From NCBI RefSeq assembly GCF_049546785.1, contig NZ_JBMWAN010000001.1:248001-312000 (forward strand): a stretch of 64,000 nt of DNA. The letters run 5' to 3'. Below the pieces are notes generated by a model that worked only from the letters and a program-made list of their open reading frames with translations, was not told the DNA's origin and made no database searches. Both the position numbers and the translations under genes were made by a program. Position 1 is the stretch's first letter. Each line of letters starts with the position of its first letter. Of this stretch, positions 52,879 to 60,240 are shown one piece after another. The stretch is from Nitrospira_D sp035465795 (GTDB taxonomy: Bacteria > Nitrospirota > Nitrospiria > Nitrospirales > Nitrospiraceae).

Positions 52879-53826
52879 ATGCTACACCAACACCATCGCA
52901 CCGCTATCCACCGGCCGGCCTTGGGCGCCTCTCTGTTCCTGATCGGACTCTGCACCTGGTCCGCCACGGAAACACCGGCAGCACAATCTCTCACAGCCCA
53001 GGAATCGGCTCTGCCGAATCAGCCGGCGTCGCAGGACAGCCTCGCCGCGTTGCTGCTCAACGCGCAAGAGATGCAGGCCCACGGGGACCTGAAAGGTGCC
53101 ATTAAGACGGCTCGACAGGTGCTTGAACGCCAGCCGAATCAGACAGAGGCTCGCTATCTCCTGGCAACGGCGCTGGAAGAGGCCCACGATCGAGATGGCG
53201 CAATCAAAGAATATGAGACCATCGTCATACAGGCCCCGGACCATCTCCAGAGTCATTTTCGCCTCGGCCTCCTCTACGAACAACGAGGAGAACACAGCGC
53301 CGCCATTCGAGCCTTCAGCGCCGTCTTGCGCCTCAACCCCGAGCACGTCGCCGCCCGGTTCAATATCGGCCTGGCCTTCCGCAAAGCCGGCGATCAGGAC
53401 TGGGCCAAACGCCACTTCGAAGTCCTCCTGAAGCAGGACCCAGGCCATACCGGCGCTCATACCACCCTGGGCAACATCTATTACGAGCAAGGGAACCTCG
53501 CGCAGGCCATCGAGGAATATCGCGCCGCGCTGGCCGCCGAACCGGGACATCCGCGAGCCCGCCGCAACCTCGCTCTGACACTGAAACGGAAAGGCGATCT
53601 GCCACAGGCCTTGGCCGAATATCGTGAGGCCCTCAAGATCCAGAATACCGACCCCACGCTCCATATCGAATACGCCGAAACACTTCGATCCACCGGCCAA
53701 AAGGCCGAAGCAGCCAAAGCCTACCAGCAGGCCCTCGCGGTTCTCCCGCACACCGGAGATCAATTGGAAATGCGAACCCGCGTTGAAGCGCAACTGCAGG
53801 AGCTCGGGGTTGAGGGGAAAAAATAG
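52879..53826 (+). CDS. Exported TPR protein
   Basis: 315 residues. N-terminal hydrophobic signal (ASLFLIGLCTWSATETPAAQ), then about six TPR units between 55 and 285, such as ARYLLATALEEAHDRDGAI, SHFRLGLLYEQRGEHSAAI and AHTTLGNIYYEQGNLAQAI. TPR domains mediate protein-protein contacts. Follows acs by about 160 bp. It is not in the cassette array, which begins just beyond its stop. Function unknown. Confidence 0.8.
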   Translation: MLHQHHRTAIHRPALGASLFLIGLCTWSATETPAAQSLTAQESALPNQPASQDSLAALLLNAQEMQAHGDLKGAIKTARQVLERQPNQTEARYLLATALEEAHDRDGAIKEYETIVIQAPDHLQSHFRLGLLYEQRGEHSAAIRAFSAVLRLNPEHVAARFNIGLAFRKAGDQDWAKRHFEVLLKQDPGHTGAHTTLGNIYYEQGNLAQAIEEYRAALAAEPGHPRARRNLALTLKRKGDLPQALAEYREALKIQNTDPTLHIEYAETLRSTGQKAEAAKAYQQALAVLPHTGDQLEMRTRVEAQLQELGVEGKK

Positions 53827-53849
53827 CGTAGGAGAGGACGATCAAAGGC

Positions 53850-54125
53850 TCAGTTGGGATTCAGGTAGGTAGCGGCGCGCACGATGCGGTTATGAATGAT
53901 GTCGGGCTTGCTCGGGCCTTTGTAACTCGCATAAACGATGATAGCCTGACCGTTCTCTGTCCTTTTTCTGACAGGAAGAGACATACAGTGCACTTGCCGC
54001 TCAACCTTTGTGTCATGGCCTGCGAACCCCGCTAACGCGTCCATGTAAGTGCCTACCTGTTCATGGACGAAGTCTATGTACTCACGGATCACATCGTCGA
54101 ACTTCTCGCTCGCCGCGTCGGTCAT
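53850..54125 (-). CDS. Hypothetical protein, integron-type cassette gene
   Basis: 91 residues: REYIDFVHEQVGTYMDALAG followed by a small beta-rich end GQAIIVYASYKGPSKPDIIH. No family recognised. The leader between the attC core site GTTAGGG and the ATG is only about 30 bp, as in gene cassettes. The frame's stop is at the edge of the plus-strand TPR region, and the cassette's own attC is not found, so the array appears cut off here. Confidence 0.6.
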   Translation of the reverse strand: MTDAASEKFDDVIREYIDFVHEQVGTYMDALAGFAGHDTKVERQVHCMSLPVRKRTENGQAIIVYASYKGPSKPDIIHNRIVRAATYLNPN

Positions 54126-54150
54126 GGCAACAGCGTCGGGCTCCTGCGCA

Positions 54151-54235
54151 CCCTAACGACCCCTCATAAGCTGCGGACGAGGCGCGTCGGCGCAAGCCGA
54201 CGGCCGAGGACGTCAGCTTCATGCAGTGGTTAGCT
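54151..54235 (-). other. attC-like recombination site A
   Basis: About 85 bp on the minus strand. The outer core sites are AGCTAAC (R'') and GTTAGGG (R'), with the inner arms GAAGCTGAC and the paired CGCAGCTTATG around a central stem GCCGTCGGC/GCCGACG. The R'' is complementary to the first bases of the GNAT cassette (GTTAGCT), the hallmark of cassettes. It separates the GNAT pseudogene from the 91-residue gene. Confidence 0.7.
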
Positions 54236-54773
54236 GGCGCCATTCGCTCTCCAACTGCCCGTAGACCACATGGTCCAGGAAGCTGGTGGTGATCCAGTGG
54301 CTCTCCCGGCGCATTCCTTCCAAGCGGAAGCCCAGCCGCTCAGGGATCACCCGACTGGCCTGGTTAGCCACGACGCATTGCATTTCGACCCAATGCAAAC
54401 GCTCGATGTGGAACAGGTAGTTGCGGACGGCACCGGCGCTCCGTGTGGCTAGGCCGCGGCCCAGAAATCCTGTGCCCAGCCAATAGCCAATCTCCGCGTT
54501 CCGATTCTGGCGATGGATGTACCAGCAAACGCAGCCGCCGGCCAGCTCTCCTTGGGTTCAGATCCCTAGATGAAATCCATTCCCCTCCTGCTCTTGGGTC
54601 TGAAAGCGGGCGATGAGGGCGTCCACGTCCCCGATGGTCTGGACGGGAGCCGACCAGCGCAGCCAACGATCAAGGTGGTCGCGGTTCTTCAGAATGAGGG
54701 AATGGACAACGGGCGAGTCAGCCGGATTGAGTGGGCGTAGGAGGGTCTGGCTATCGAGGGCTATTGGGTCCAT
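54219..54773 (-). pseudogene. GNAT acetyltransferase (RimJ/RimL type), broken by in-frame TGA
   Basis: The frame opens with MDPIALDSQTLLRPLNPADS, a RimJ/RimL start, and is halted by TGA at 54558-54560. The same frame then continues for 112 codons with clear GNAT content: EIGYWLGTGFLGRGLATRSA, CVVANQASRVIPERLGF and a terminal stop within attC. The TGA reads in the context GI*TQGELAG, where Trp (TGG) is likely, a single-base change. Two separate peptides are not expected to fold. Sequencing error is the alternative. Confidence 0.8.
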
Positions 54774-54801
54774 GCGAGCCTTGAGAGGAACTCTTAGCGC
54801 C

Positions 54802-54884
54802 AGCTAACACCCAGATAAGCTGCGGCGGCGGTGAAACGCGAGACCGCGCCGCGAGGCGCAGTCAGCTTCATCTGGGTGTTGGGC
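54802..54884 (-). other. attC-like recombination site B
   Basis: 83 bp on the minus strand between the SnoaL-like gene and the GNAT pseudogene. R'' is GCCCAAC (fits RYYYAAC) and R' is GTTAGCT. The arms ACCCAGATGAAGCTGAC and CAGCTTATCTGGGT pair, with a GC-rich centre GCGGCGCGGTC. R'' is complementary to the GTTGGGC that begins the SnoaL cassette. Confidence 0.75.
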
Positions 54885-54896
54885 GGCCTTGAGCGG

Positions 54897-55280
54897 CTAA
54901 GCCTGACGAAGAACACCGTGAAACACCTCTGCGCCCACTACTTGACCGCTCTCGTTGAACCTGAGGTTCTCGGAGACGCTCTTGGTGTGTCCATCGACTT
55001 TCAACGTGTAGATGATGGCGACCTCGCGACGTATGGGATCCCACAGCACGTGATCAACGCTGAACCGAAGTGAGCCGATCTGCCGCAGAGCCGCGAGCCA
55101 ATACGCCCGAAGCGCGGCCTTGCCACGGACCGTGGCGGAGCCCACTACCGCGAGGGCTGTGGGGCTCGTGAACACGATGTCCTCGTGGAAATGGTCGAGC
55201 ACGGTCTCGACGGAACGGTCATTCCAGGCCTGCGCCCAGCGAACTACGAAGGCCTCAACGTCCTCGCGCGTCATCGCCAT
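54897..55280 (-). CDS. SnoaL-like/nuclear transport factor 2-fold protein (cassette gene)
   Basis: 127 residues: DVEAFVVRWAQAWNDRSVETVLDHFHEDIVFTSP, then GKAALRAYWLAAL and EVFHGVLRQ. This is the SnoaL/DUF4440 NTF2-like fold, often seen as a small ligand-binding or isomerase-like protein. The ATG at 55280 lies 8 bp inside the cassette from the GTTGGGC core. It occurs in the array between a collapsed attC upstream and attC B. Substrate unknown. Confidence 0.75.
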   Translation of the reverse strand: MAMTREDVEAFVVRWAQAWNDRSVETVLDHFHEDIVFTSPTALAVVGSATVRGKAALRAYWLAALRQIGSLRFSVDHVLWDPIRREVAIIYTLKVDGHTKSVSENLRFNESGQVVGAEVFHGVLRQA

Positions 55281-55286
55281 AGGTCC

Positions 55287-55305
55287 GCCCAACAATGTTT
55301 AGGCC
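55287..55305 (-). other. Collapsed attC remnant between higA and the SnoaL gene
   Basis: On the minus strand GGCCTAAAC is directly followed by ATT and GTTGGGC. This looks like an R'' (close to GCCTAAC) fused to an R' with the middle of the site deleted. The R'' half is nearly complementary to the GTTAGGC that starts the HigBA cassette at 56045. Confidence 0.45.
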
Positions 55306-55385
55306 GATCCGCATAAGACCCGCATCTGCCAATTTTTGTCCGTATAAGACGCCGTGGAATCTCACGTCGGCCCACAGGGAGCCAA

Positions 55386-55688
55386 TCATGCGACGTGCTG
55401 CTGAATACGCCGCTCGATTTCCTCCCCGACGGCCCGCTTCGCCACACGCAGATCGAACTCACTTTGGAGCCCCATCCAGAGATCCGACGACGTTCCTAAA
55501 TACCGGCTCAAGCGAAGCGCCGTATCGGCCGTGATGGCACGCTTTCCGTTGACGATCGCGCTGATCCGCCCCGGCGATACGTGGATCTCGCGGGCAAGCC
55601 GGTTGATGCTGATCCCCATCGGCTCCATGAAATCCTCGAACAAAATCTCTCCTGGATGAATCGGCTCAAGCAACCGTTTGCGCGCCAT
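55386..55688 (-). CDS. higA: HigA-type antitoxin (XRE family)
   Basis: 100 residues. Typical HigA start IHPGEILFEDFMEPMGIS, then HTH INRLAREIHVSPGRISAIVNGKRAIT and DTALRLSRYLGTSSDLWMGLQ. Binds the toxin and the operon promoter. ATG 55688 has GAGG six bases upstream; the gene begins 9 bp after the toxin stop. Toxin-first order is usual for higBA. Confidence 0.93.
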   Translation of the reverse strand: MARKRLLEPIHPGEILFEDFMEPMGISINRLAREIHVSPGRISAIVNGKRAITADTALRLSRYLGTSSDLWMGLQSEFDLRVAKRAVGEEIERRIQQHVA

Positions 55689-55696
55689 GCCACACC

Positions 55697-55975
55697 TCAA
55701 TGATAATCCACAATCTCAACGTCACAGGCATCGCCCTGATCCCACACAAAACAAATCCGCCACTGGTCATTGATTCGAATACAGTGTTGCCCCTTTCGAT
55801 TCCCTCTCAACGCTTCCAAACGATTCCCCGGCGGAACACGCAGATCATCGAGCGATTTCGCCCGATGCAACACTAAGAGTTTCCTTCTGGCTATCCGCTC
55901 AAACGCACGAAAGCGCGGTACATCTTCATCGGCAAACAACGACTCGGTCGCCATTGATCGGAATGACCGTATCAT
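55697..55975 (-). CDS. higB: HigB/RelE-type toxin
   Basis: 92 residues: MIRSFRSMATESLF, KLLVLHRAKSLDDLRVPPGNR, LRGNRKGQHCIRINDQWRICF and the final VEIVDYH, the RelE/HigB fold with a C-terminal His. The toxin cleaves mRNA in the ribosome A site in homologs. Followed by higA. The pair lies within a cassette-like unit (cores at 56039-56045 and 55287-55305). Confidence 0.93.
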   Translation of the reverse strand: MIRSFRSMATESLFADEDVPRFRAFERIARRKLLVLHRAKSLDDLRVPPGNRLEALRGNRKGQHCIRINDQWRICFVWDQGDACDVEIVDYH

Positions 55976-55983
55976 CGGGCGTC

Positions 55984-56012
55984 AGTCTATTCCGCTACGC
56001 GGCATAGGTCAA
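55984..56012 (-). promoter_or_regulatory. Sigma70-like promoter for higBA
   Basis: On the minus strand TTGACC (56007-56012) and TAGACT (55984-55989) are 17 bases apart. The start of transcription would lie at about the higB start, so the message would be nearly leaderless or use a slightly later start. Confidence 0.5.
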
Positions 56013-56038
56013 GCAGCGCACCCGCGTTGTTCCCACTT

Positions 56039-56045
56039 GCCTAAC
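56039..56045 (-). other. Core site GTTAGGC at the outer end of the HigBA cassette
   Basis: GTTAGGC on the minus strand fits GTTRRRY. It would be the insertion point of the HigBA cassette. No attI or integrase is found nearby, so the array may be a remnant of a larger one or a stand-alone cluster. Confidence 0.4.
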
Positions 56046-56065
56046 AAAACCTCGACCTCCCCTCG

Positions 56066-56086
56066 CCCCTCCTTACGAAGGAGGGG
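56066..56086 (-). terminator. Hairpin downstream of ribE
   Basis: Perfect 9-bp arms CCCCTCCTT and AAGGAGGGG around a 3-base loop, 72 bp after the ribE stop on the minus strand. A short T stretch (GGTTTTG) follows about 16 bases later, so it is at most a weak terminator. Confidence 0.45.
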
Positions 56087-56157
56087 AAACGACGCGGGGT
56101 ATTACTAGGATCGCCGAAGAACGTGAGCGCAGAGATTCCGCATGCTAGACGAGATCG

Positions 56158-56811
56158 TCAAATCAGCCCGCGTTTTTGCAGATAGTCTTTGTCGATGATG
56201 GGCGTGCTTTTCGGAAGCTGGCTGCGTTCCTGGAGGAGGCGTTCGACGTATTTGCCGATGAGGTCGGATTCGAGATTGACGGGATCGTTGACCTGCTTGA
56301 GCCCAAGGGTGGTGACTTTGGCGGTGTGCGGGATGATGGCGACGGAAAACCCCTTATCGTTCACTTCGTTGATCGTCAGGCTGATGCCATCGACCGTGAT
56401 CGAGCCCTTCACGACACAATAGCGCAGGGTTTCCGGTGGAGCTTCGATCGTGAAGAAAATCGCGTTCCCTTCCTGATGCCGGCTGCGAATCGTGCCGACT
56501 CCATCGACATGCCCCGCGACGAGATGGCCGCCGATCCGCTCGTTCAGCTTCATCGCCCGTTCGAGATTCACCGGCGCCCCGGCGGTGAGGTGCCCGAGCG
56601 TCGTCACCGAAAGCGTTTCCGGCGACACTTCGACGGTGAAATTGCGTTCGTCGTTGGTGACCACGGTGAGACAGGTCCCGTTCACGCTGACGCTGTCGCC
56701 GATCTTGAGATCGCCCATGACCAGTGACGCCAGGATGGTCATCCTCGTCCCAGCCAGCGTCTTGTCCAACGACATGACCGCGCCCATTTCCTCCACAATT
56801 CCGGTAAACAT
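56158..56811 (-). CDS. ribE: Riboflavin synthase alpha subunit
   Basis: Dismutates two 6,7-dimethyl-8-ribityllumazine molecules to riboflavin. 217 residues with two lumazine-binding barrel repeats: MFTGIVEEMG, SVNGTCLTV and GHLVAGHVDGVG in the first and TVDGISLTINEV, VNLESDLIGKYVERLL in the second. The ATG shares one base with the stop of an upstream 38-residue membrane peptide (TGATG). ribD lies about 3.4 kb upstream in the same direction. Confidence 0.95.
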   Translation of the reverse strand: MFTGIVEEMGAVMSLDKTLAGTRMTILASLVMGDLKIGDSVSVNGTCLTVVTNDERNFTVEVSPETLSVTTLGHLTAGAPVNLERAMKLNERIGGHLVAGHVDGVGTIRSRHQEGNAIFFTIEAPPETLRYCVVKGSITVDGISLTINEVNDKGFSVAIIPHTAKVTTLGLKQVNDPVNLESDLIGKYVERLLQERSQLPKSTPIIDKDYLQKRGLI

Positions 56812-56927
56812 CAGTCTTCCCTCTTGATGATCCGCCTCGCGGCATACACAACGGCTACGAGCAACAACACGGCACCGATCGCAGTCAGCACACCGATGAC
56901 CATATCTTCGGTCGAATGAGTGTTCAT
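56811..56927 (-). CDS. 38-residue single-helix membrane peptide upstream of ribE
   Basis: MNTHSTEDMVIGVLTAIGAV, then LLLVAVVYAARRIIKRED: one transmembrane helix with a basic C-terminal end. Its TGA overlaps the ribE ATG, so it could couple translation to ribE. No obvious ribosome binding site; function unknown, possibly a leader peptide or a small membrane subunit. Confidence 0.6.
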   Translation of the reverse strand: MNTHSTEDMVIGVLTAIGAVLLLVAVVYAARRIIKRED

Positions 56928-56950
56928 GGCGGCGCCATTATAGCACCGGG

Positions 56951-58120
56951 CTACTTATTCCTCATCGTCAGCCAGAATGCGGCGGCGGCCACAAGCTGGA
57001 TGCCAGCGATGATCGCGAAAGCGCTGGAGTAGCTCATGCGCTCGATGAGCACGCCGGCCAGCAGTGGCCCGCTGGCGTGGCCGATATCCATGATCGTCCC
57101 CTGCATGCCCATCCCCGCCCCCAACGTCTTGAACTCGGAACTGTCGGCCACCAGTGCGGAGGAGGAGGACGACACCACGGCTTCACCGAATCCGAAACCG
57201 GCCGACAGCAGCAGCAGGACGGGAAACAGCGCGACATGGGGCATGCAGACGAATGTGGCCGCACAGATCAGCAGGCCGACCACGATCAGCGGCTGCCGCC
57301 CCATTCTGTCCGACACCCGCCCCATGATCGGCTTGGAGAAGAACGAGGTCGCGGCTTGGACAGTGAACAAGAGCCCCACTTCGCCGGGATTTAACCCTGC
57401 GGCCACGCCGTAGAGCGGCAGAAACGCCATCAAGGCCCCGTTGGCGATCATTTTCGCGCCGTCGGTGGAACTCGTGATGAGGACCTTTCGATTCCGCGCG
57501 ACGACGACGAACCCCTTCCACATATCGGCCAGCAGCGGCTGCATCCCCTTCTGCTGGACCCGCGGCGTCGCCACATCCAAATGCAGGCTGTAGAACAGCA
57601 CGATCGCCACGCAGCCAAATATGCCTGCCGTCACGAACGACCAATTGAATCCGGCCGCATAAACGAGGTACCCGCCGATGAACGGACCAAGCAGCGCGCC
57701 GGACTGGGTGCAGGCCGTATAGGTGCCGAGCGCGGCCCCGCGCCGTTCACGATAGAGTTCCGCCACCGTCGCCAATGCGCTAGGGGCAAAGATCGCCGTC
57801 GCCAACCCATGCACGAACCGCAGCGCGGTCAGGGTATTCAGGTCGGTGATGAACGGATAGAGGAACGGCGGCAGACCGAACGCCACGACGCCGATCCGCA
57901 ACAGGAAGCGGCGGCCATAGATATCGGACAGCGCACCGGACGGGAGTTTGAGGAGGACGCCGGTCAGCGTCGAGACCGAGACGATCAAGCCGATGCGCTC
58001 AGGGCCTGCCCCCAGCGATTCGGCGAACAGGGCCAGCACCGGCATCCGCACCATGTTGTAGCTGATGAAGCAGAAAATCCCGACGGTACAGATCAGCAGA
58101 AAACTGCGCGACGCGGTCAT
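56951..58120 (-). CDS. MFS transporter
   Basis: 389 residues and 12 membrane helices. MFS signatures: KLPSGALSDIYGRRFLLRIG between helices 2 and 3 and KPIMGRVSDRMGRQPLIVVG in the second half, with the central cytoplasmic loop near LDVATPRVQQKGMQP. Exporter or uptake cannot be decided. Its ATG overlaps the stop of the upstream gene by 4 bp (58117-58120), making a three-gene run with the hydrolase. Confidence 0.88.
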   Translation of the reverse strand: MTASRSFLLICTVGIFCFISYNMVRMPVLALFAESLGAGPERIGLIVSVSTLTGVLLKLPSGALSDIYGRRFLLRIGVVAFGLPPFLYPFITDLNTLTALRFVHGLATAIFAPSALATVAELYRERRGAALGTYTACTQSGALLGPFIGGYLVYAAGFNWSFVTAGIFGCVAIVLFYSLHLDVATPRVQQKGMQPLLADMWKGFVVVARNRKVLITSSTDGAKMIANGALMAFLPLYGVAAGLNPGEVGLLFTVQAATSFFSKPIMGRVSDRMGRQPLIVVGLLICAATFVCMPHVALFPVLLLLSAGFGFGEAVVSSSSSALVADSSEFKTLGAGMGMQGTIMDIGHASGPLLAGVLIERMSYSSAFAIIAGIQLVAAAAFWLTMRNK

Positions 58121-58920
58121 TTGGATGGCTGATCCTTCTGTGGGGCACTGATAGATGCGTGCATGCCGGCCAGCGCCTCTTGCAGGAAGACGACATCCTC
58201 CGGAGGCAATGCCGGGGGATCCATCGCTTCGAAGAGGACACGGCGGGGATTCCGCCGCATCTCCAGCCCGAGTCGATTGACCGCCTCGACCCCTTTCGTC
58301 AGCTTGCGCGTGATCGTACTGCTCACCAACGGCCGCACCAAAGACACCAGTCCCGCGAGCAGGCGATTGTCCAATCTCGTATAGGCCACGAGCGTCGTCT
58401 CGACCACGTCATGGCCTACGGCATCTTTGCCGGGACTCATGTGAAGCAAGACCACCGCCTTCCCCACGATATGCCGCAGCAGCGCGCTGTCGTGCGTTCC
58501 TTCCAGATAGTACATCCGATGCGTCCGGTCCTGATAGACCAACTCCACGAGTCCCGAGGTGCCCTCCCCGTCAGTTCCCCAATACCGCCCCGGTCCCCGC
58601 TCCTCTGCCTTGTACAACCCCAATTCGAGACGATTGACCAGGGCCGCCGCGGTCGGAGGACGGTCCAACAAATAGACATAGAGCGACTCCGGCAACGGCG
58701 TTCGGATAGGGCCGACCTTATTGGCGGTCGTGAAATCCTCAATGATCGGTTGGAGACGGCAGGCCCAGCCGGCCTCAACTTGTTCGACCGGAAACGCGAC
58801 CCCGGCATGCCGAGGAGGCAAGCGGCAGGATTCCGCCAGCGCAGACGGCGATTGTACGCTACCCAACAACACCGCCAGCAGCGTGCCCCGCACCCCCCAC
58901 ATGACTTGGACCGGGATCAT
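58117..58920 (-). CDS. Hypothetical exported protein in MFS/hydrolase operon
   Basis: 267 residues. An N-terminal signal (GTLLAVLLGSVQSPSALAES) suggests export. The remainder has YVYLLDRPPTAAALVNRLEL, YWGTDGEGTSGLVELVYQDRTHRMYYLEG and YTRLDNRLLAGLVSLVRPLVSSTITRKL; it lacks motifs I know. Overlaps both neighbours by 4 bp, so probably co-translated with the hydrolase and MFS genes. Confidence 0.7.
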   Translation of the reverse strand: MIPVQVMWGVRGTLLAVLLGSVQSPSALAESCRLPPRHAGVAFPVEQVEAGWACRLQPIIEDFTTANKVGPIRTPLPESLYVYLLDRPPTAAALVNRLELGLYKAEERGPGRYWGTDGEGTSGLVELVYQDRTHRMYYLEGTHDSALLRHIVGKAVVLLHMSPGKDAVGHDVVETTLVAYTRLDNRLLAGLVSLVRPLVSSTITRKLTKGVEAVNRLGLEMRRNPRRVLFEAMDPPALPPEDVVFLQEALAGMHASISAPQKDQPSK

Positions 58921-60233
58921 GGCGCCGGCTTCGAAACCTGAACGGCAAGCTGCACCGGAAAGAGCTGGCGGGCATCCTGACGCAGACGCGCCTGCCGCAG
59001 GAGCGTCTCGACCGTGGGCGTGAGCATCCCCTCGAATGACACCTGCTTATTGGTGACCACGGTAACCGGCTTGGAGAGATCGACCAGTTGATCGTTCAAA
59101 AACAGTGTGTACCGCTGCACCAGACCCGTTTCGACTTCAATGCGGTTAGGCGCCGTCACCGATGCGTCCAGCCGGGCATAGCGTTTCTTCTTGGTGAGCT
59201 CATCGCGCTTGGAAACGAGATCTTCGGCAAACGCGGCGATCGCATCGGTGGCATCGATCCTGACCCAGCCGAAGGGCTGGAAGTGACTGGCCTCCCGCAC
59301 CAGCGTGATCATGGTGGGAAGCGGATTCCGTCGCTGGACATTGAACCAGGCGACGAGGTCGGGCAGCTCTTCGCGGGGGAAGAAATGGCCGCCGGCCATG
59401 GGATGCTCTCGCTGATGTTCGCGATAGACATGCGGGTAACCGATTGCCGCCAGCTCGCGCGAGATCGACCGGCTCAGTTCGACCGGCATCACCTGATCCT
59501 TCGCCCCGTGAATGATATAGACCGGCGTATTGCGCAGATTGGCGAGGAAGGGCATGAGCACATCGTCGAGGCCACTGGCCATCGGCGCGAGGCCGGCGAA
59601 ACGCGGCGCGTGGTGCATCCCGATCAACCAGGTGCCGATGCCGCCATTCGACATACCGGTGAGAAAGATGCGATCAGGATCGATATGGTACCTGGTCTGG
59701 ACCAATTGAATGAGGGCAAGTACCAATTCCTCCGCTGATCTGGTGAACCAGGCTCCGGAGGGATAGGTCGGGCAGACGAGAACATAATCGTCCCCCAATC
59801 GGCTCTGCCACCGTTCAAGATAGGCGTCACCGGAAAATCCCGCTCCATGCAGACAGACTACCAGCCCATAGCCCTTCGCCGGCTGATAGGTGAGCGGGAC
59901 TGAGAGCGCATAGTGATAGGGCCGCTCGCGAACGACAATCTGCTCCTCCGCCATCGTCCCGACCGGCTGCGGATCATAGGATCGGCCGGTCTGAATAGTG
60001 CGGCTGATCAGGTCGATGGTGGCTCCCGGATCTGCGAGCAGCCGCTGAAGCACCGCCTCTGCCTTCTCGCCATCAGGCTCATCGAGGTAGGAGAAGACAT
60101 CGGCGGTCAGGTCCGGGAGCTGCGGGGAAGCCTCTGTTGCGTCGGCAGCCTCTCCAGCCAGGCACAAGGTCCAGAGCAACGCCAGGCAACACAGCCATCG
60201 CAGGACAACGCCGATATTTACTTGAGTGGGCAT
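58917..60233 (-). CDS. Exported alpha/beta hydrolase
   Basis: 438 residues from the ATG at 60233. Signal peptide (VLRWLCCLALLWTLCLAGEA). The hydrolase core shows an oxyanion region VCLHGAGFSGDAYLERW, nucleophile FLTGMSNGGIGTW (GxSxG), YIIHGAKDQVMP for the Asp, and HPMAGGHFF with the His. Related to PHB-depolymerase or phospholipase/carboxylesterase families. A C-terminal beta domain follows. The next gene's ATG overlaps by 4 bp. Substrate unknown. Confidence 0.8.
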   Translation of the reverse strand: MPTQVNIGVVLRWLCCLALLWTLCLAGEAADATEASPQLPDLTADVFSYLDEPDGEKAEAVLQRLLADPGATIDLISRTIQTGRSYDPQPVGTMAEEQIVVRERPYHYALSVPLTYQPAKGYGLVVCLHGAGFSGDAYLERWQSRLGDDYVLVCPTYPSGAWFTRSAEELVLALIQLVQTRYHIDPDRIFLTGMSNGGIGTWLIGMHHAPRFAGLAPMASGLDDVLMPFLANLRNTPVYIIHGAKDQVMPVELSRSISRELAAIGYPHVYREHQREHPMAGGHFFPREELPDLVAWFNVQRRNPLPTMITLVREASHFQPFGWVRIDATDAIAAFAEDLVSKRDELTKKKRYARLDASVTAPNRIEVETGLVQRYTLFLNDQLVDLSKPVTVVTNKQVSFEGMLTPTVETLLRQARLRQDARQLFPVQLAVQVSKPAP

Positions 60234-60240
60234 AGGTGCA

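Noticed and set aside
54558..54560. Selenocysteine or programmed readthrough at the GNAT TGA
   Set aside because: The residue expected is Trp and no SECIS-like element or precedent in this family supports it; a point mutation is simpler.
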